Source: Mycobacteriales bacterium
GTDB taxonomy: Bacteria > Actinomycetota > Actinomycetes > Mycobacteriales > CADCTP01
DNA length: 64,000 nucleotides
Assembly: GCA_035995165.1 (NCBI GenBank)
Contig: DASYKU010000048.1
Span: 62,001-126,000 of the forward strand
Reading direction: 5' to 3'
The first letter of the stretch is position 1; every line of letters starts with the position of its first letter. Shown here piece after piece: positions 54,281 through 62,882 of the stretch. Under the pieces are notes generated by a model. It was not told the origin of the DNA. It ran no database searches and saw nothing but the letters and a program-made list of their open reading frames with translations. The translations under genes and the position numbers were made by a program.

Positions 54281-54736
54281 TCAGAGCGCCGGCAGGTCGA
54301 CCACGCCGTCGATGACCTCACCGGTGGCCTCGTCGACCGCGTGCACGCTCATGAACTGCTCGATGCCCGTGTCGGCGGCCTTGCTCATCGCCCGCACCCC
54401 GGTCGCGGTGGCCGTCACGTCCTGGGTGAAGAAGGGCGCGCCGTTGTCGGCCAGGGTGACCGTCCAGACGTGCCCGGTGGGCGTGTTGATCTCGAACTCC
54501 TCGCCCACGACCGGGCCGGGGCCGTCGTCGTCGTGCGCGGACTTCAGCGTCCAGCCGCTGCCGAGCGAGCCGGTGCCGCTGGTGGAGACCGCGGGGCCGA
54601 GCTTGCGGCCGCCGCCGTTGCCGCCGCCACCGCCGCCCTTGCCGCCCGAGGCGAACGCGGCCGGCGCCGCCAGCATGCTGAGCGCCACCGCTGCCGTCGC
54701 GGTGACCGCGGCCGCCGAGGACCAAGTGAGCTTCAC
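54281..54736 (-). CDS. Small secreted protein, unknown function
   Basis: A 151-residue exported protein: a signal peptide (KLTWSSAAAVTATAAVALSM) with an AFA-S cleavage site near residue 29, a Gly-rich spacer (GGKGGGGGGNGGG), then a ~100-residue beta-rich domain (GEEFEINTPTGHVWTVTLADN). No cysteines or catalytic signature. The region upstream (54737-54914) must contain promoters for this gene and for the divergent sigma factor; I see no clear hexamers in it. Confidence 0.7.
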   Translation of the reverse strand: MKLTWSSAAAVTATAAVALSMLAAPAAFASGGKGGGGGGNGGGRKLGPAVSTSGTGSLGSGWTLKSAHDDDGPGPVVGEEFEINTPTGHVWTVTLADNGAPFFTQDVTATATGVRAMSKAADTGIEQFMSVHAVDEATGEVIDGVVDLPAL

Positions 54737-54914
54737 GAGCTTTCTCCATTCGGTACGAAATCCCGGCCGGCTGCGATGGCGGCCGGGTGTGACGTCAGGA
54801 GATAGCGCGGTGGGTTACAGCACCCGGCCGTGTAACCCGGGGCCCTATTGGTTGATGATGAGGGCGTCGCGCGCGGGCGGACGCTGCCGTGGGCGGTGAA
54901 GGCGGAGGCGTCAG

Positions 54915-55481
54915 GTGCGGATCGCACGCCGGTCTGTTGATGAGGTGGGTGCGACGGACCAGGGTGGGTCGGTCCCCCGGCTGCGAGTCGTCTCGGGTGA
55001 GGCGTACTCGGGCTGGGAGGAGATCTACCGGGACAACGTCGACCGGCTCTTCCGGGTGATGTACGGCAAGGTCGGCAACCGGCCGGACGCGGAGGATCTC
55101 ACCGCCGAGGTGTTCCTCACCGCGCTGCGCCCGCTGCGGGTCTCGGCCAGCGTGGGCGAGGTGCGCGCCTATCTCCTGGCGACCGCCCGTACGGTGCTGG
55201 CCGCGCACTGGCGCCGGACGCTCGGCGTGCAGGTCACCACCCTCGACGACGAGCGGGTGGAGACGGTGTTCAGCGACGCGCCGCCGGAGGTGGACCAGAC
55301 GGCCCGGGCCGACGCCCTCCTGGACGCGCTGCCGGACCGGTACGGGACGATCCTTCGGCTGCGGTTCCTGGAGGGCCGCTCGGTGCAGGATGTCGCCGAC
55401 GTCATGGGGGTCACCGTGGGAAACGCGAAGGTGCTCCAGCACCGCGCCCTGCGCGCCGCGGCGAAGGCGGGGGTCCGGTGA
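54915..55481 (+). CDS. ECF-type RNA polymerase sigma factor
   Basis: A 188-residue group 4 sigma factor. Region 2 contains YRDNVDRLFRVMYGKVGNRPDAEDLTAEVF near residues 38-68 (core binding and -10 recognition) and region 4 contains LPDRYGTILRLRFLEG and QDVADVMGVTVGNAKVLQHRAL near 135-180 (-35 recognition). The stop overlaps the start of the Rieske gene, so that neighbour is translated with it; no zinc-type anti-sigma gene follows. The first ~25 residues are unusual, so a later start is possible. Confidence 0.88.
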   Translation: MRIARRSVDEVGATDQGGSVPRLRVVSGEAYSGWEEIYRDNVDRLFRVMYGKVGNRPDAEDLTAEVFLTALRPLRVSASVGEVRAYLLATARTVLAAHWRRTLGVQVTTLDDERVETVFSDAPPEVDQTARADALLDALPDRYGTILRLRFLEGRSVQDVADVMGVTVGNAKVLQHRALRAAAKAGVR

Positions 55482-56170
55482 TGGGCGGCGTGCGCAGGTT
55501 CGTCGAGGACCTGCTCGGGGATCGGCGGCCGCGACGGTTCCGGGTCCGCGACGAGGACCAGGCGGCGGAGCTCCGCGCGGCGATCGCGCTGCGGGCGGCC
55601 GGGCCGGCGGGCGACGAGGGACCCGGCGAGGAGTTCACCGCGGGTCTGCAGCAGCGGCTGGCGGCCCAGCTGGAGGCGGAGCCGGTCGAGGCTGCGCACC
55701 CGACCCGGCGCCGGTTCGTCCAGGCCGCGGGGATCGCGGCCGCGGGGGTCGCGGTCGGCGGCGTGGTCGACCACCTGCTGATCGGCCCCGCGGGCGTCGC
55801 GCCGGCGGCCGCGCCCGAGGACACCGGCACGCTGATGCCGAACACCGGGGTCTGGCGGCCGGTCGTCGCCAGCGCGGAGCTGCCCGAGGGCGGCGTGCAC
55901 GCCTTCGACGTCGGCACCCTGGTCGGCTTCGTGGAACGGACCGGCGGCAGGCTTCGGGCCGTGTCCGGCGTCTGCACCCACCAGGGCTGCCGGTTGGCCC
56001 TGGAACCCGCCGCCCGCGAGCTCGCCTGCCCCTGCCACCGGACGGTCTTCGCGCTGGCCGGCACCGTGGTCCGGTCCCAGCTGCGCACCCCGCCGGCCGT
56101 GCTCCCCCGGCTGCCCGTCCGCGAGGTCGACGGCAGCATCCAGGTGTACGCACCGCCGACGCCGACCTGA
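55481..56170 (+). CDS. Rieske [2Fe-2S] protein coupled to the sigma factor
   Basis: A 229-residue protein. The N-terminal ~75 residues are cytoplasmic and charged (VRRFVEDLLGDRRPRRF). A twin-arginine-like TRRRFVQAAG precedes a membrane helix near 80-97. The exported Rieske domain has cluster ligands in GVCTHQGC near 163-170 and CPCHRTVF near 185. GTG 55478 is an equally possible start. Being coupled to an ECF sigma gene, with a cytoplasmic head on one helix, it has the topology of a transmembrane anti-sigma factor with a redox sensor outside. Confidence 0.82.
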   Translation: MGGVRRFVEDLLGDRRPRRFRVRDEDQAAELRAAIALRAAGPAGDEGPGEEFTAGLQQRLAAQLEAEPVEAAHPTRRRFVQAAGIAAAGVAVGGVVDHLLIGPAGVAPAAAPEDTGTLMPNTGVWRPVVASAELPEGGVHAFDVGTLVGFVERTGGRLRAVSGVCTHQGCRLALEPAARELACPCHRTVFALAGTVVRSQLRTPPAVLPRLPVREVDGSIQVYAPPTPT

Positions 56171-56180
56171 CAATGACCGG

Positions 56181-56882
56181 GTGAGCCCCACCCCGCAGGC
56201 GGTCCTGTTCGACACGTTCGGCACGGTGGTCGACTGGCGGTCCGGGATCGCCACGGCCGTCTCCGAGCTGGCCGGACCGGTCGACCCGGCGGCCTTCGCC
56301 GACGCCTGGCGCGCGAAGTACCAGCCGTCGATGGAGCCCGTACGGTCCGGTCGCCGGCCGTTCGTCCGGCTCACCGACCTGCACCGGGAGAACCTCACCG
56401 CCACCCTGGCCGAGTTCGGCTGGGATCTCCCCGCGGCCGGGACCGAGCACCTCAACCGCGCCTGGGAGCGGCTGCCGGCCTGGCCGGACAGCGTCGACGG
56501 GCTCCGGCTGCTCAAGCAGCGCCACCTGATCGGGCCGCTGTCCAACGGCGACACCGCCCTGCTCGTCCGGATGGCCCGGCATGCCGGGCTGCCCTGGGAC
56601 GTGGTCGTGGGCTCCGACCTGCTGGGGCAGTACAAGCCGCACCCGGACGCCTACGCGCGGGCGGCCGCCGTCCTGGACCTGCCGCCGTCGGCGGTGATGC
56701 TGGTCGCCGCGCACAACAACGACCTGGCCGCCGCCCGCGCGGCCGGCCTGGCCACCGGCTTCCTCCCTCGCGCCGCGGAACACGGTCCGGGCCAGACCAC
56801 CGACCTGACCGCGGACGCGGACTGGGACGTCGTCGCGAACGATCTGGTCGATCTCGCGGCTCAGCTGAACAGCGCGCTGTAG
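56181..56882 (+). CDS. HAD-type haloacid dehalogenase-like hydrolase
   Basis: A 233-residue HAD enzyme of the L-2-haloacid dehalogenase type: nucleophile D11 in [17 protein letters not shown] near 119, Lys in YKPHPDAY near 155, and [15 protein letters not shown] near 177 for the acidic metal loop, where Asn-Asn-Asp replaces the usual Asp-Asp pattern, as in dehalogenases. It could remove halide from 2-haloacids; other substrates are possible. Its 3' end overlaps the ACC deaminase gene by 22 bases. Confidence 0.87.
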   Translation: MSPTPQAVLFDTFGTVVDWRSGIATAVSELAGPVDPAAFADAWRAKYQPSMEPVRSGRRPFVRLTDLHRENLTATLAEFGWDLPAAGTEHLNRAWERLPAWPDSVDGLRLLKQRHLIGPLSNGDTALLVRMARHAGLPWDVVVGSDLLGQYKPHPDAYARAAAVLDLPPSAVMLVAAHNNDLAAARAAGLATGFLPRAAEHGPGQTTDLTADADWDVVANDLVDLAAQLNSAL

Positions 56883-57883
56883 CCGTTGAGCGCCGGCTGG
56901 CCGCCGAGGTGTGCGTACAGCACGGTCGAGTCGCGGGCGATCTCGCCGCGGGTGACCAGGTCGATCAGCCCGGCCATCGACTTCCCCTCGTACACCGGGT
57001 CGGTGATCATGCCGTCGGTCCTCGCCGCCAGGCGCATCGCGTCGAGGGTCTGCTCGTCCGGGATGCCGTAGACACCGGCGTGGTAGCGGGCGTCCAGCTC
57101 GACGGCGTCGGCGGCCAGCTCGCCCTCGACCCCGATCAGCCGGGCCGTACGGCGGGCGATGCGGTCGACCTGGTCCCGGGTCTCGTCCGGCTTGGCAGAC
57201 GCGTCGATGCCGAGGACCCGGCGCGGGCGGGCGCCGGCCTGCTCCAGGGCGGCGAACCCGGCCACCATCCCGGCCTGGGTGCTCCCGGTCACCGAGCACA
57301 CGATGATCGTGTCGAAGAAGACGCCGAGCGCCCGCTCCTGCTCGGCCACCTCGTACGCCCAGCGGGCGAAGCCGAGCCCGCCGAGCTCGTGGTCGGACGC
57401 CCCGGCCGGGATCGCGTACGGCGTGCCGCCGCGCTCCCCGACCTCCCGCAGCGCCTGCTCCCAGCTCTCCTTGAAGCCGATGCCGAACCCGGCCCGCACC
57501 AGCCGTACGTCGGCGCCGGCGAGACGGCTGAGCAGGATGTTGCCGACCTTGTCGTAGACGGCGTCCGGCCAGTCCACCCAGGATTCCTGGACCAGCACGC
57601 AGCGCAGGCCCACGCTGGCGGCGACGGCCGCGACCTGCCGGGTGTGGTTGGACTGGACCCCGCCGATCGAGACCAGCGTGTCGCAGCCCTTGGCCAGCGC
57701 GTCGGCGACCAGGTACTCCAGCTTGCGGGTCTTGTTGCCGCCGAAGGCGATGCCGGAGTTGCAGTCCTCCCGCTTGGCCCAGACCTGCGCGCCGCCGCCC
57801 AGGTGCGCGGTCAGCCGCTCCAGCCGGTGCACCGGCGACGGCCCGAACAACAACGGCTGCCGCGCGAACGCCTCGATCGACAC
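56861..57883 (-). CDS. acdS: 1-Aminocyclopropane-1-carboxylate deaminase
   Basis: A 340-residue fold-type II PLP enzyme. The PLP lysine is K51 in [30 protein letters not shown] follows near 73-90. The residues that separate ACC deaminase from D-cysteine desulfhydrase are the deaminase type: Glu in [10 protein letters not shown] and Leu in [13 protein letters not shown]. It opens ACC, the plant ethylene precursor, to 2-oxobutyrate and ammonia. The GTG start matches the family opening. No regulator of the AcdR type is adjacent. Confidence 0.88.
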   Translation of the reverse strand: MSIEAFARQPLLFGPSPVHRLERLTAHLGGGAQVWAKREDCNSGIAFGGNKTRKLEYLVADALAKGCDTLVSIGGVQSNHTRQVAAVAASVGLRCVLVQESWVDWPDAVYDKVGNILLSRLAGADVRLVRAGFGIGFKESWEQALREVGERGGTPYAIPAGASDHELGGLGFARWAYEVAEQERALGVFFDTIIVCSVTGSTQAGMVAGFAALEQAGARPRRVLGIDASAKPDETRDQVDRIARRTARLIGVEGELAADAVELDARYHAGVYGIPDEQTLDAMRLAARTDGMITDPVYEGKSMAGLIDLVTRGEIARDSTVLYAHLGGQPALNGYSALFS

Positions 57884-58063
57884 TCCGCCACAGTACTGAT
57901 CCCGTTGTCGGTGCGAGGTGGTCGCCGATCATGGCGCCCTGGCCACGACCCGGCGCGCCGTCATGGTCACCGCCGACGGGCGGCCGTCCGACGACGACCC
58001 GCGGGAGAACGGCCCCACTGTTCGCGACGTCGGCGGCTTCGCCACCATCGCCTGACCGTCGCC

Positions 58064-59020
58064 CTAGGGCACGTTGAACGGGGTGATGATCTGGACCGGC
58101 GAGGGTGCCGTCCGGAGCGGCCCAGGCAGGGCGCGGTGGGCCTGCATGATGATCTGACAGGCCCGCCGCATGTCCTGGCGCAGGTCGTGGTGCAGGACCG
58201 CGGAGATCCTTCCGTCCCGCAGCAGCCGGCGGTTGTCCGGGTCGAGGTCGTGGCCGACGAACGCGGCACAGTGCCGTCCGGCCGCCTCGAACGCCTCGAC
58301 CGTGGCGACGTTGCCGCCGCCGATCGAGTAGACCGCGACGATGTCCGGGTGGCTCGCCAGCGCCGCCCCGACCCGGATGCGGAGGGCGTCGTCGAGGCCG
58401 TCGGTCTCGGCGATGTCGACCAGCGCGCGGCCCGGATACAGCTCCCGCATCGCGCCGCGGAAGCCGGTCTCCCGCTCCTCCTCGCCCCGGAAGTACGCGC
58501 TGCTGACCGAGACCAGGACGCTGCCGGGCTCCCGGCCGACCCACCGGCCGAGCAGGTACGCCGCGGTCGCGCCGGCCGCGCGGTTGTCCATCCCGACGTA
58601 CGCGACCCGCTCGCTGCCGGGGAGGTCGGTGACCAGCGTGACCACCGGGACGCCCGCGCGGGACAGCCGGGCCGCGGCCGCGGCCACCCCCGGTAGGTCC
58701 GGGGCCTTGAGGATCACCCCGTGCGAGCGGCGGTCCGCGATCCGGTCCAGCACCGCGATCAGCTCGGCCGGGTCGCCGGACTCCCGCAGGTGGAACCGCG
58801 AGCGGATCACCGCCGGCCGCAGGGACGGCAGCTCCTCCTCCAGCGCCGCCCGGACGGCGCCGGAGAACCGCTCCGGGGCCTGGACGACGACGTCCACCAT
58901 GAACGTCCGCCCGCCGAGCTGCAGCTGGGACCGCTGGCGCTGCAGGTCCGCGATCGCCTGCGTCACCTGCTCGGCCGTGCTCGGGCGGACCATGCCGCGG
59001 CGGTTCAGGACCCGGTCCAC
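58064..59020 (-). CDS. LacI-family transcriptional regulator with problematic start
   Basis: A regulator with a periplasmic-binding-protein-like sensor (VVTLVTDLPGSERVAYVGMDN, VLHHDLRQDMRRA). The only usual start, GTG 59020, falls inside the helix-turn-helix. The full motif is encoded upstream in frame (VRIREIAEQSGLSEATV, residues before 59020), but that frame meets a stop at 59084-59086 with no ATG, GTG or TTG between. Either a frameshift near 59070 joins ATG 59088 to this frame, or the gene is broken. If functional it would repress the divergent dioxygenase via the nearby dyad. Confidence 0.75.
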   Translation of the reverse strand: MDRVLNRRGMVRPSTAEQVTQAIADLQRQRSQLQLGGRTFMVDVVVQAPERFSGAVRAALEEELPSLRPAVIRSRFHLRESGDPAELIAVLDRIADRRSHGVILKAPDLPGVAAAAARLSRAGVPVVTLVTDLPGSERVAYVGMDNRAAGATAAYLLGRWVGREPGSVLVSVSSAYFRGEEERETGFRGAMRELYPGRALVDIAETDGLDDALRIRVGAALASHPDIVAVYSIGGGNVATVEAFEAAGRHCAAFVGHDLDPDNRRLLRDGRISAVLHHDLRQDMRRACQIIMQAHRALPGPLRTAPSPVQIITPFNVP

Positions 59021-59104
59021 GGTCGCCTCACTCAGCCCGGACTGCTCGGCGATCTCCCTGATCCGAACGGGTGCGGCACCGCCTCATGCTGAGGGGTTTT
59101 TGAT

Positions 59105-59117
59105 GGCTTGCCAAGCC
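59105..59117. promoter_or_regulatory. GGCTTGCCAAGCC dyad, probable LacI-type operator
   Basis: A perfect 13-bp palindrome with central C lies between the LacI-type regulator and the divergent dioxygenase gene. Short odd or even palindromes of this GC-centred kind are usual LacI-family operators. Assignment to the adjacent regulator is inference. Confidence 0.5.
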
Positions 59118-59182
59118 TGTGCTGATGGCTCTGGCCGTCGTACCGTCGGGTGGACGGCGACCCGACCTCCGGAGGACGTTCG

Positions 59183-60352
59183 ATGACCACTCTCACCGGC
59201 GCGGGCTGGTTCGGTGCGGCCGACTGCCGCCTCGAGGACTTCCGGGCGCTCGTCGAGCAGCCGACCGACCTCGCCGACTACCCGCATGCCGAGGCGGTCG
59301 AGCGCAACGTCCTCGTCTACGGCCCCGGGCTCGCGGAGCGCTGCGGCGCCCCGGCCGAGCGCCGCGCGCTGCAGGACGAGCTGTCCCGCGCGCTCAGTGA
59401 CGGCCCCGGGATCGTCGTGTTCGCCGGGGCGTTCGCCGATCTGTCCATTGTGGACCGTGCCACCGACTCGTTCACCGCGATGATCGAGGACCAGAACGCG
59501 CGCGGCGTCCTCGGCGGCGACCACTTCGCCCGGCCCGGCGCCAACGACCGGATCTGGGGCGCGCTGGACAAGTTCGGCCTGCGCGCGCCCGAGCTCTTCG
59601 CGGACTACTACGGCAACGACGTCATCGCCCTGGTCAGCGAGGCCTGGCTGGGTCCGAACTACCAGGTCACCTCGCAGGTCAACGTCGTCAACCCCGGTGG
59701 CCGGGCCCAGGTCGCGCACCGCGACTACCACCTCGGCTTCATGTCGGCGGCGCAGAGCGAGGCCTACCCGGCCGCGATCCACCGGCTGTCCCCGCGGCTG
59801 ACGCTGCAGGGCGCGGTCGCGCACTGCGACATGCCGGTCGAGACCGGCCCGACGATGTACCTGCCGCACTCGCAGAAGTACGGGCCCGGCTACCTCGCCT
59901 TCCACCGGCCCGAGTTCACCGAGTACTTCGACGCCCACTTCGTCCAGCTGCCGCTGGCCAAGGGCGACGCCGCGTTCTTCGACCCCGCGCTGTTCCACGG
60001 GGCCGGCACCAACCACTCCACCGGCGTACGGCGGATGGCGAACCTGCTGCAGGTGTCCTCGGCCTTCGGCCGCGCGATGGAGACCGTGGACCGGACCGCC
60101 CTGTGCGAGGCGCTGTTCGAGACGCTGGCGCGGCGCCGCCGGGAGGGCGCCGCCGAGCGGAGCCTGCGCAACGTCGTCGCCGCCTCCGCCGAGGGGTACG
60201 CGTTCCCGACCAACCTCGACCGGGACCAGCCGGTCGGCGGTCTGGTCCCGCAGACCCAGGCCGAGCTGGTCTGGCAGGCCGTCGACGAGCTGTGGGCTCC
60301 GGACGCGTTCCGCAAGGCGCTGCACGCCCAGGCCGAACGCCGCCACACCTGA
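59183..60352 (+). CDS. Phytanoyl-CoA dioxygenase-like Fe(II)/2-oxoglutarate enzyme
   Basis: A 389-residue non-heme iron dioxygenase of the PhyH group. The iron ligands are His and Asp in VAHRDYH near residues 179-181 and a distal His in ALFHGAGTNHS near 271; Arg in GVRRMANLLQ near 282 would bind 2-oxoglutarate. The substrate is unknown; divergent control by a LacI-type regulator suggests a sugar-, polyol- or catabolite-like inducer. GGAGG lies 8 bases before the ATG. Confidence 0.85.
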   Translation: MTTLTGAGWFGAADCRLEDFRALVEQPTDLADYPHAEAVERNVLVYGPGLAERCGAPAERRALQDELSRALSDGPGIVVFAGAFADLSIVDRATDSFTAMIEDQNARGVLGGDHFARPGANDRIWGALDKFGLRAPELFADYYGNDVIALVSEAWLGPNYQVTSQVNVVNPGGRAQVAHRDYHLGFMSAAQSEAYPAAIHRLSPRLTLQGAVAHCDMPVETGPTMYLPHSQKYGPGYLAFHRPEFTEYFDAHFVQLPLAKGDAAFFDPALFHGAGTNHSTGVRRMANLLQVSSAFGRAMETVDRTALCEALFETLARRRREGAAERSLRNVVAASAEGYAFPTNLDRDQPVGGLVPQTQAELVWQAVDELWAPDAFRKALHAQAERRHT

Positions 60353-60414
60353 CCCGCCTGCCGGGCCCGGGCCGGGCCCCGGCGCGGGTCCCGGCCGGCG
60401 CGGGTCCGGCCGGA

Positions 60415-60453
60415 GCGGTCCGACGGCGCGGTCCGACGGCGCGGTCCGACGGC
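60415..60453. repeat. Three exact 13-bp tandem repeats
   Basis: GCGGTCCGACGGC occurs three times head to tail between the convergent dioxygenase and metE genes, flanked by further GGTCCGGCC-like pieces (60353-60508). The whole stretch is extremely GC-rich and self-complementary in parts, so it may act as a transcription end or simply be a slippage product. No gene is present. Confidence 0.85.
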
Positions 60454-60508
60454 GCCGTCCGGCCGGAGCGGTCCGGCCAAATCGGGTCCGGCCCGGCGCG
60501 GGTCCGGG

Positions 60509-62833
60509 TCAGGCGGCCTGGGGTTCCTCGACCGGGGGTTCGCCGGCGTCGAGCTCGGCGCGGATCTCGCCGGTCGCGGCGACGAGATTGGCCAGGCTGG
60601 CCCGGACCTCGTCGTACCCGCGGGTCTTCAGCCCGCAGTCCGGGTTCACCCAGAGCCGCCCGACCGGCAGCTGCTCGATCGCGGCCCGCAGCCGGTCGCC
60701 GATCTCGGCGGTGGACGGCACCCGCGGCGAGTGGATGTCCCAGACCCCGGGGCCGACCTCGTTGGGGTAGCCGGCCCGGGCCAGGTCGCCGACGACCGCC
60801 ATCTCCGACCGCGCCGCCTCCAGGCTGGTCACGTCGGCGTCCATGTCGATGATCGCCTGCAGGACGTCGCCGAACTCGGCGTAGCACATGTGGGTGTGGA
60901 TCTGGGTGTAGTCCCGGGCCCCGGCGGTGCTCAGCTGGAACGCCCGTACGGCCCAGCCCAGGTAGGCGGCGTGGTCCTCCTGCCGGAGCGGGAGGGTCTC
61001 CCGCAGGGCGGGCTCGTCGACCTGGATCACCGGGATGCCGGCCGCCTCGAGGTCGATGACCTCGTCCCGCAGCGCGAGCGCGACCTGGGCCGCGGTGTCC
61101 GCGGCCGGCTGGTCGTCGCGGACGAAGGACCAGGCCAGCATGGTGACCGGACCGGTGAGCATGCCCTTGACCGGGCGGCTGGTCCGCGACTGGGCGTACT
61201 CGGCCCAGCGGACGGTCATCGGTTCCGGGCGGGAGACGTCGCCGGCGATGATCGGCGGCCGGACGTAGCGGGTCCCGTACGACTGGACCCAGCCGTGGGT
61301 GGTGGCCAGGAAGCCGGTCAGCTGCTCGGCGAAGTACTGGACCATGTCGTTGCGCTCGGGCTCGCCGTGCACGAGCACGTCCAGGCCGAGCTCGGTCTGG
61401 GTGTCGAGGACGGCGTCGATCTCGGCCCGCATGGCGGCGTCGTAGTCCTCGCCGCTGAGCTTCCCGGACCGCAGCGCGGCCCGGGCCCGCCGCAGGTCGT
61501 CGGTCTGCGGGAACGAGCCGATCGTCGTGGTCGGCAGCACGGGCAGGTCCAACCGCGCCTGCTGGGCCGCCCGCCGGGCCGGGTACGGGTGCGGCCGGCG
61601 CAGGTCCGCCCTGCCCACGGCGTCGACCCGGGACCGGACGGCGTCGTCCCGGACGATCGGGGACCCGGCCCGGCCGGCCAGCAGGACCAGGTTGTCCCGC
61701 AGCTCGTCGGAGATCGTGTTCCGCCCGCCGGTGCGGGCGCGACCGAGCAGGACCAGCTCGTCGAGCTTCTGCCGGGCGAACGCGAACCAGCCGGCCGGCT
61801 GCGGGTCGAGGTCCTCCTCCAGCGTGACGTCGAGCGGGACGTGCAGCAGCGAGCAGGACGCCGCGGCGTCGACCGTGCCGGCCAGGTCGGCCACCGTGCT
61901 CAGCATGATGAGCGCCCGGGTCAGGTCGGTCCGCCAGACGTTGCGGCCGTCGACGACGCCCGCGACGAGCCGGCGCCCGGGCAGCCCGCCGATCCCGGCG
62001 AGCGCGTCCAGGTTGGCCACGGCCGGACCGGTGAAGTCCATGGCCAGGCCCTCCACCGGCGTGCCGGCCAGGATCGGCAGCGCGTCGCCGAGCTGGTCGA
62101 AGTACGACGCCACCAGGATCTTCGGCCGGGCGGGCATCGCGGCCAGCGACTGGTACGTCCGGTCCACCGCCGCCAGCACCGCCGCCGGCTGGTCGGTCAC
62201 CAGGGCGGGCTCGTCGAGCTGGACCCACTCCGCGCCGGCCTCGTCCAGCCGGGTGAGCACCTCGGCGTACAGGGGCAGGATCCGGTCCAGCAGGATCAGC
62301 GGGTCGAAGCCGTCCGGGCCCTTGCTCAGCAGCAGGAAGGTGACCGGGCCGACCAGCACCGGGCGGGTCCGGACGCCGGCCTCGAGCGCCTCCGTGAACT
62401 CGGTCAGCGGCTTGGTCGCGTCGAGCTCGAACTGCGAGTCGGGCCCGAGCTCGGGGACGAGGTAGTGGTAGTTGGTGTCGAACCACTTGGTCATCTCCAG
62501 CGGCGCGGCGTCCGCGGTCCCGCGGGCCATCGCGAAGTACCGGTCCAGCCGGCCGGCCGCCGTGCTCACGTCCGGCACCGCGGCGACGTGCCGCTCCGGG
62601 ATCGCGCCCAGCATCCAGGCGGTGTCCAGGACGTGGTCGTAGAGGGAGAAGTCGTTGCTCGGGACCTCGCCGATCCCGGCCTCGGACAGCTCGGCCAGCC
62701 GGTCCCGGCGCAGGTCTCGGGCGGCTGCCAGCAGGTACGGAGCGTCGCCGCGCCCGGCCCAGTACGCCTCGACCGCCTGCTTCAGCTGCCGGTCGGCACC
62801 TTGACGGGGATAACCGTAGAGCGTCGTCGTCAC
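60509..62833 (-). CDS. metE: Cobalamin-independent methionine synthase
   Basis: A 774-residue MetE of normal length with both barrels. Zinc ligands: His and Cys in THMCYAEF near residue 648, Glu in DVLVHGEPERNDMVQYF near 490 binds homocysteine, and Cys in VNPDCGLKTR near 731. The N-terminal FPRxG-type opening is GYPRQGADRQLK. It transfers the methyl group from 5-methyl-tetrahydropteroyl-polyglutamate to homocysteine. GTG start behind GGAGGAG. The 49-base gap to the upstream aminotransferase gene is too short for a B12 riboswitch but can form a hairpin. Confidence 0.95.
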   Translation of the reverse strand: MTTTLYGYPRQGADRQLKQAVEAYWAGRGDAPYLLAAARDLRRDRLAELSEAGIGEVPSNDFSLYDHVLDTAWMLGAIPERHVAAVPDVSTAAGRLDRYFAMARGTADAAPLEMTKWFDTNYHYLVPELGPDSQFELDATKPLTEFTEALEAGVRTRPVLVGPVTFLLLSKGPDGFDPLILLDRILPLYAEVLTRLDEAGAEWVQLDEPALVTDQPAAVLAAVDRTYQSLAAMPARPKILVASYFDQLGDALPILAGTPVEGLAMDFTGPAVANLDALAGIGGLPGRRLVAGVVDGRNVWRTDLTRALIMLSTVADLAGTVDAAASCSLLHVPLDVTLEEDLDPQPAGWFAFARQKLDELVLLGRARTGGRNTISDELRDNLVLLAGRAGSPIVRDDAVRSRVDAVGRADLRRPHPYPARRAAQQARLDLPVLPTTTIGSFPQTDDLRRARAALRSGKLSGEDYDAAMRAEIDAVLDTQTELGLDVLVHGEPERNDMVQYFAEQLTGFLATTHGWVQSYGTRYVRPPIIAGDVSRPEPMTVRWAEYAQSRTSRPVKGMLTGPVTMLAWSFVRDDQPAADTAAQVALALRDEVIDLEAAGIPVIQVDEPALRETLPLRQEDHAAYLGWAVRAFQLSTAGARDYTQIHTHMCYAEFGDVLQAIIDMDADVTSLEAARSEMAVVGDLARAGYPNEVGPGVWDIHSPRVPSTAEIGDRLRAAIEQLPVGRLWVNPDCGLKTRGYDEVRASLANLVAATGEIRAELDAGEPPVEEPQAA

Positions 62834-62882
62834 GGGATTCTCCTCCGCGAGTTCGGGACGAGGAGGAACCCGCTCACCGACG

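Noticed and set aside
57884-58063. Plus-strand frame with TTRRAVMVTADGRPSDDD between acdS and the LacI-type gene
   Set aside because: Too short to identify and without a clear start; may be another remnant but unsupported.
62834-62882. Cobalamin riboswitch before metE
   Set aside because: The gap is only 49 bases, far shorter than a B12 riboswitch aptamer, and no B12-box sequence is present.
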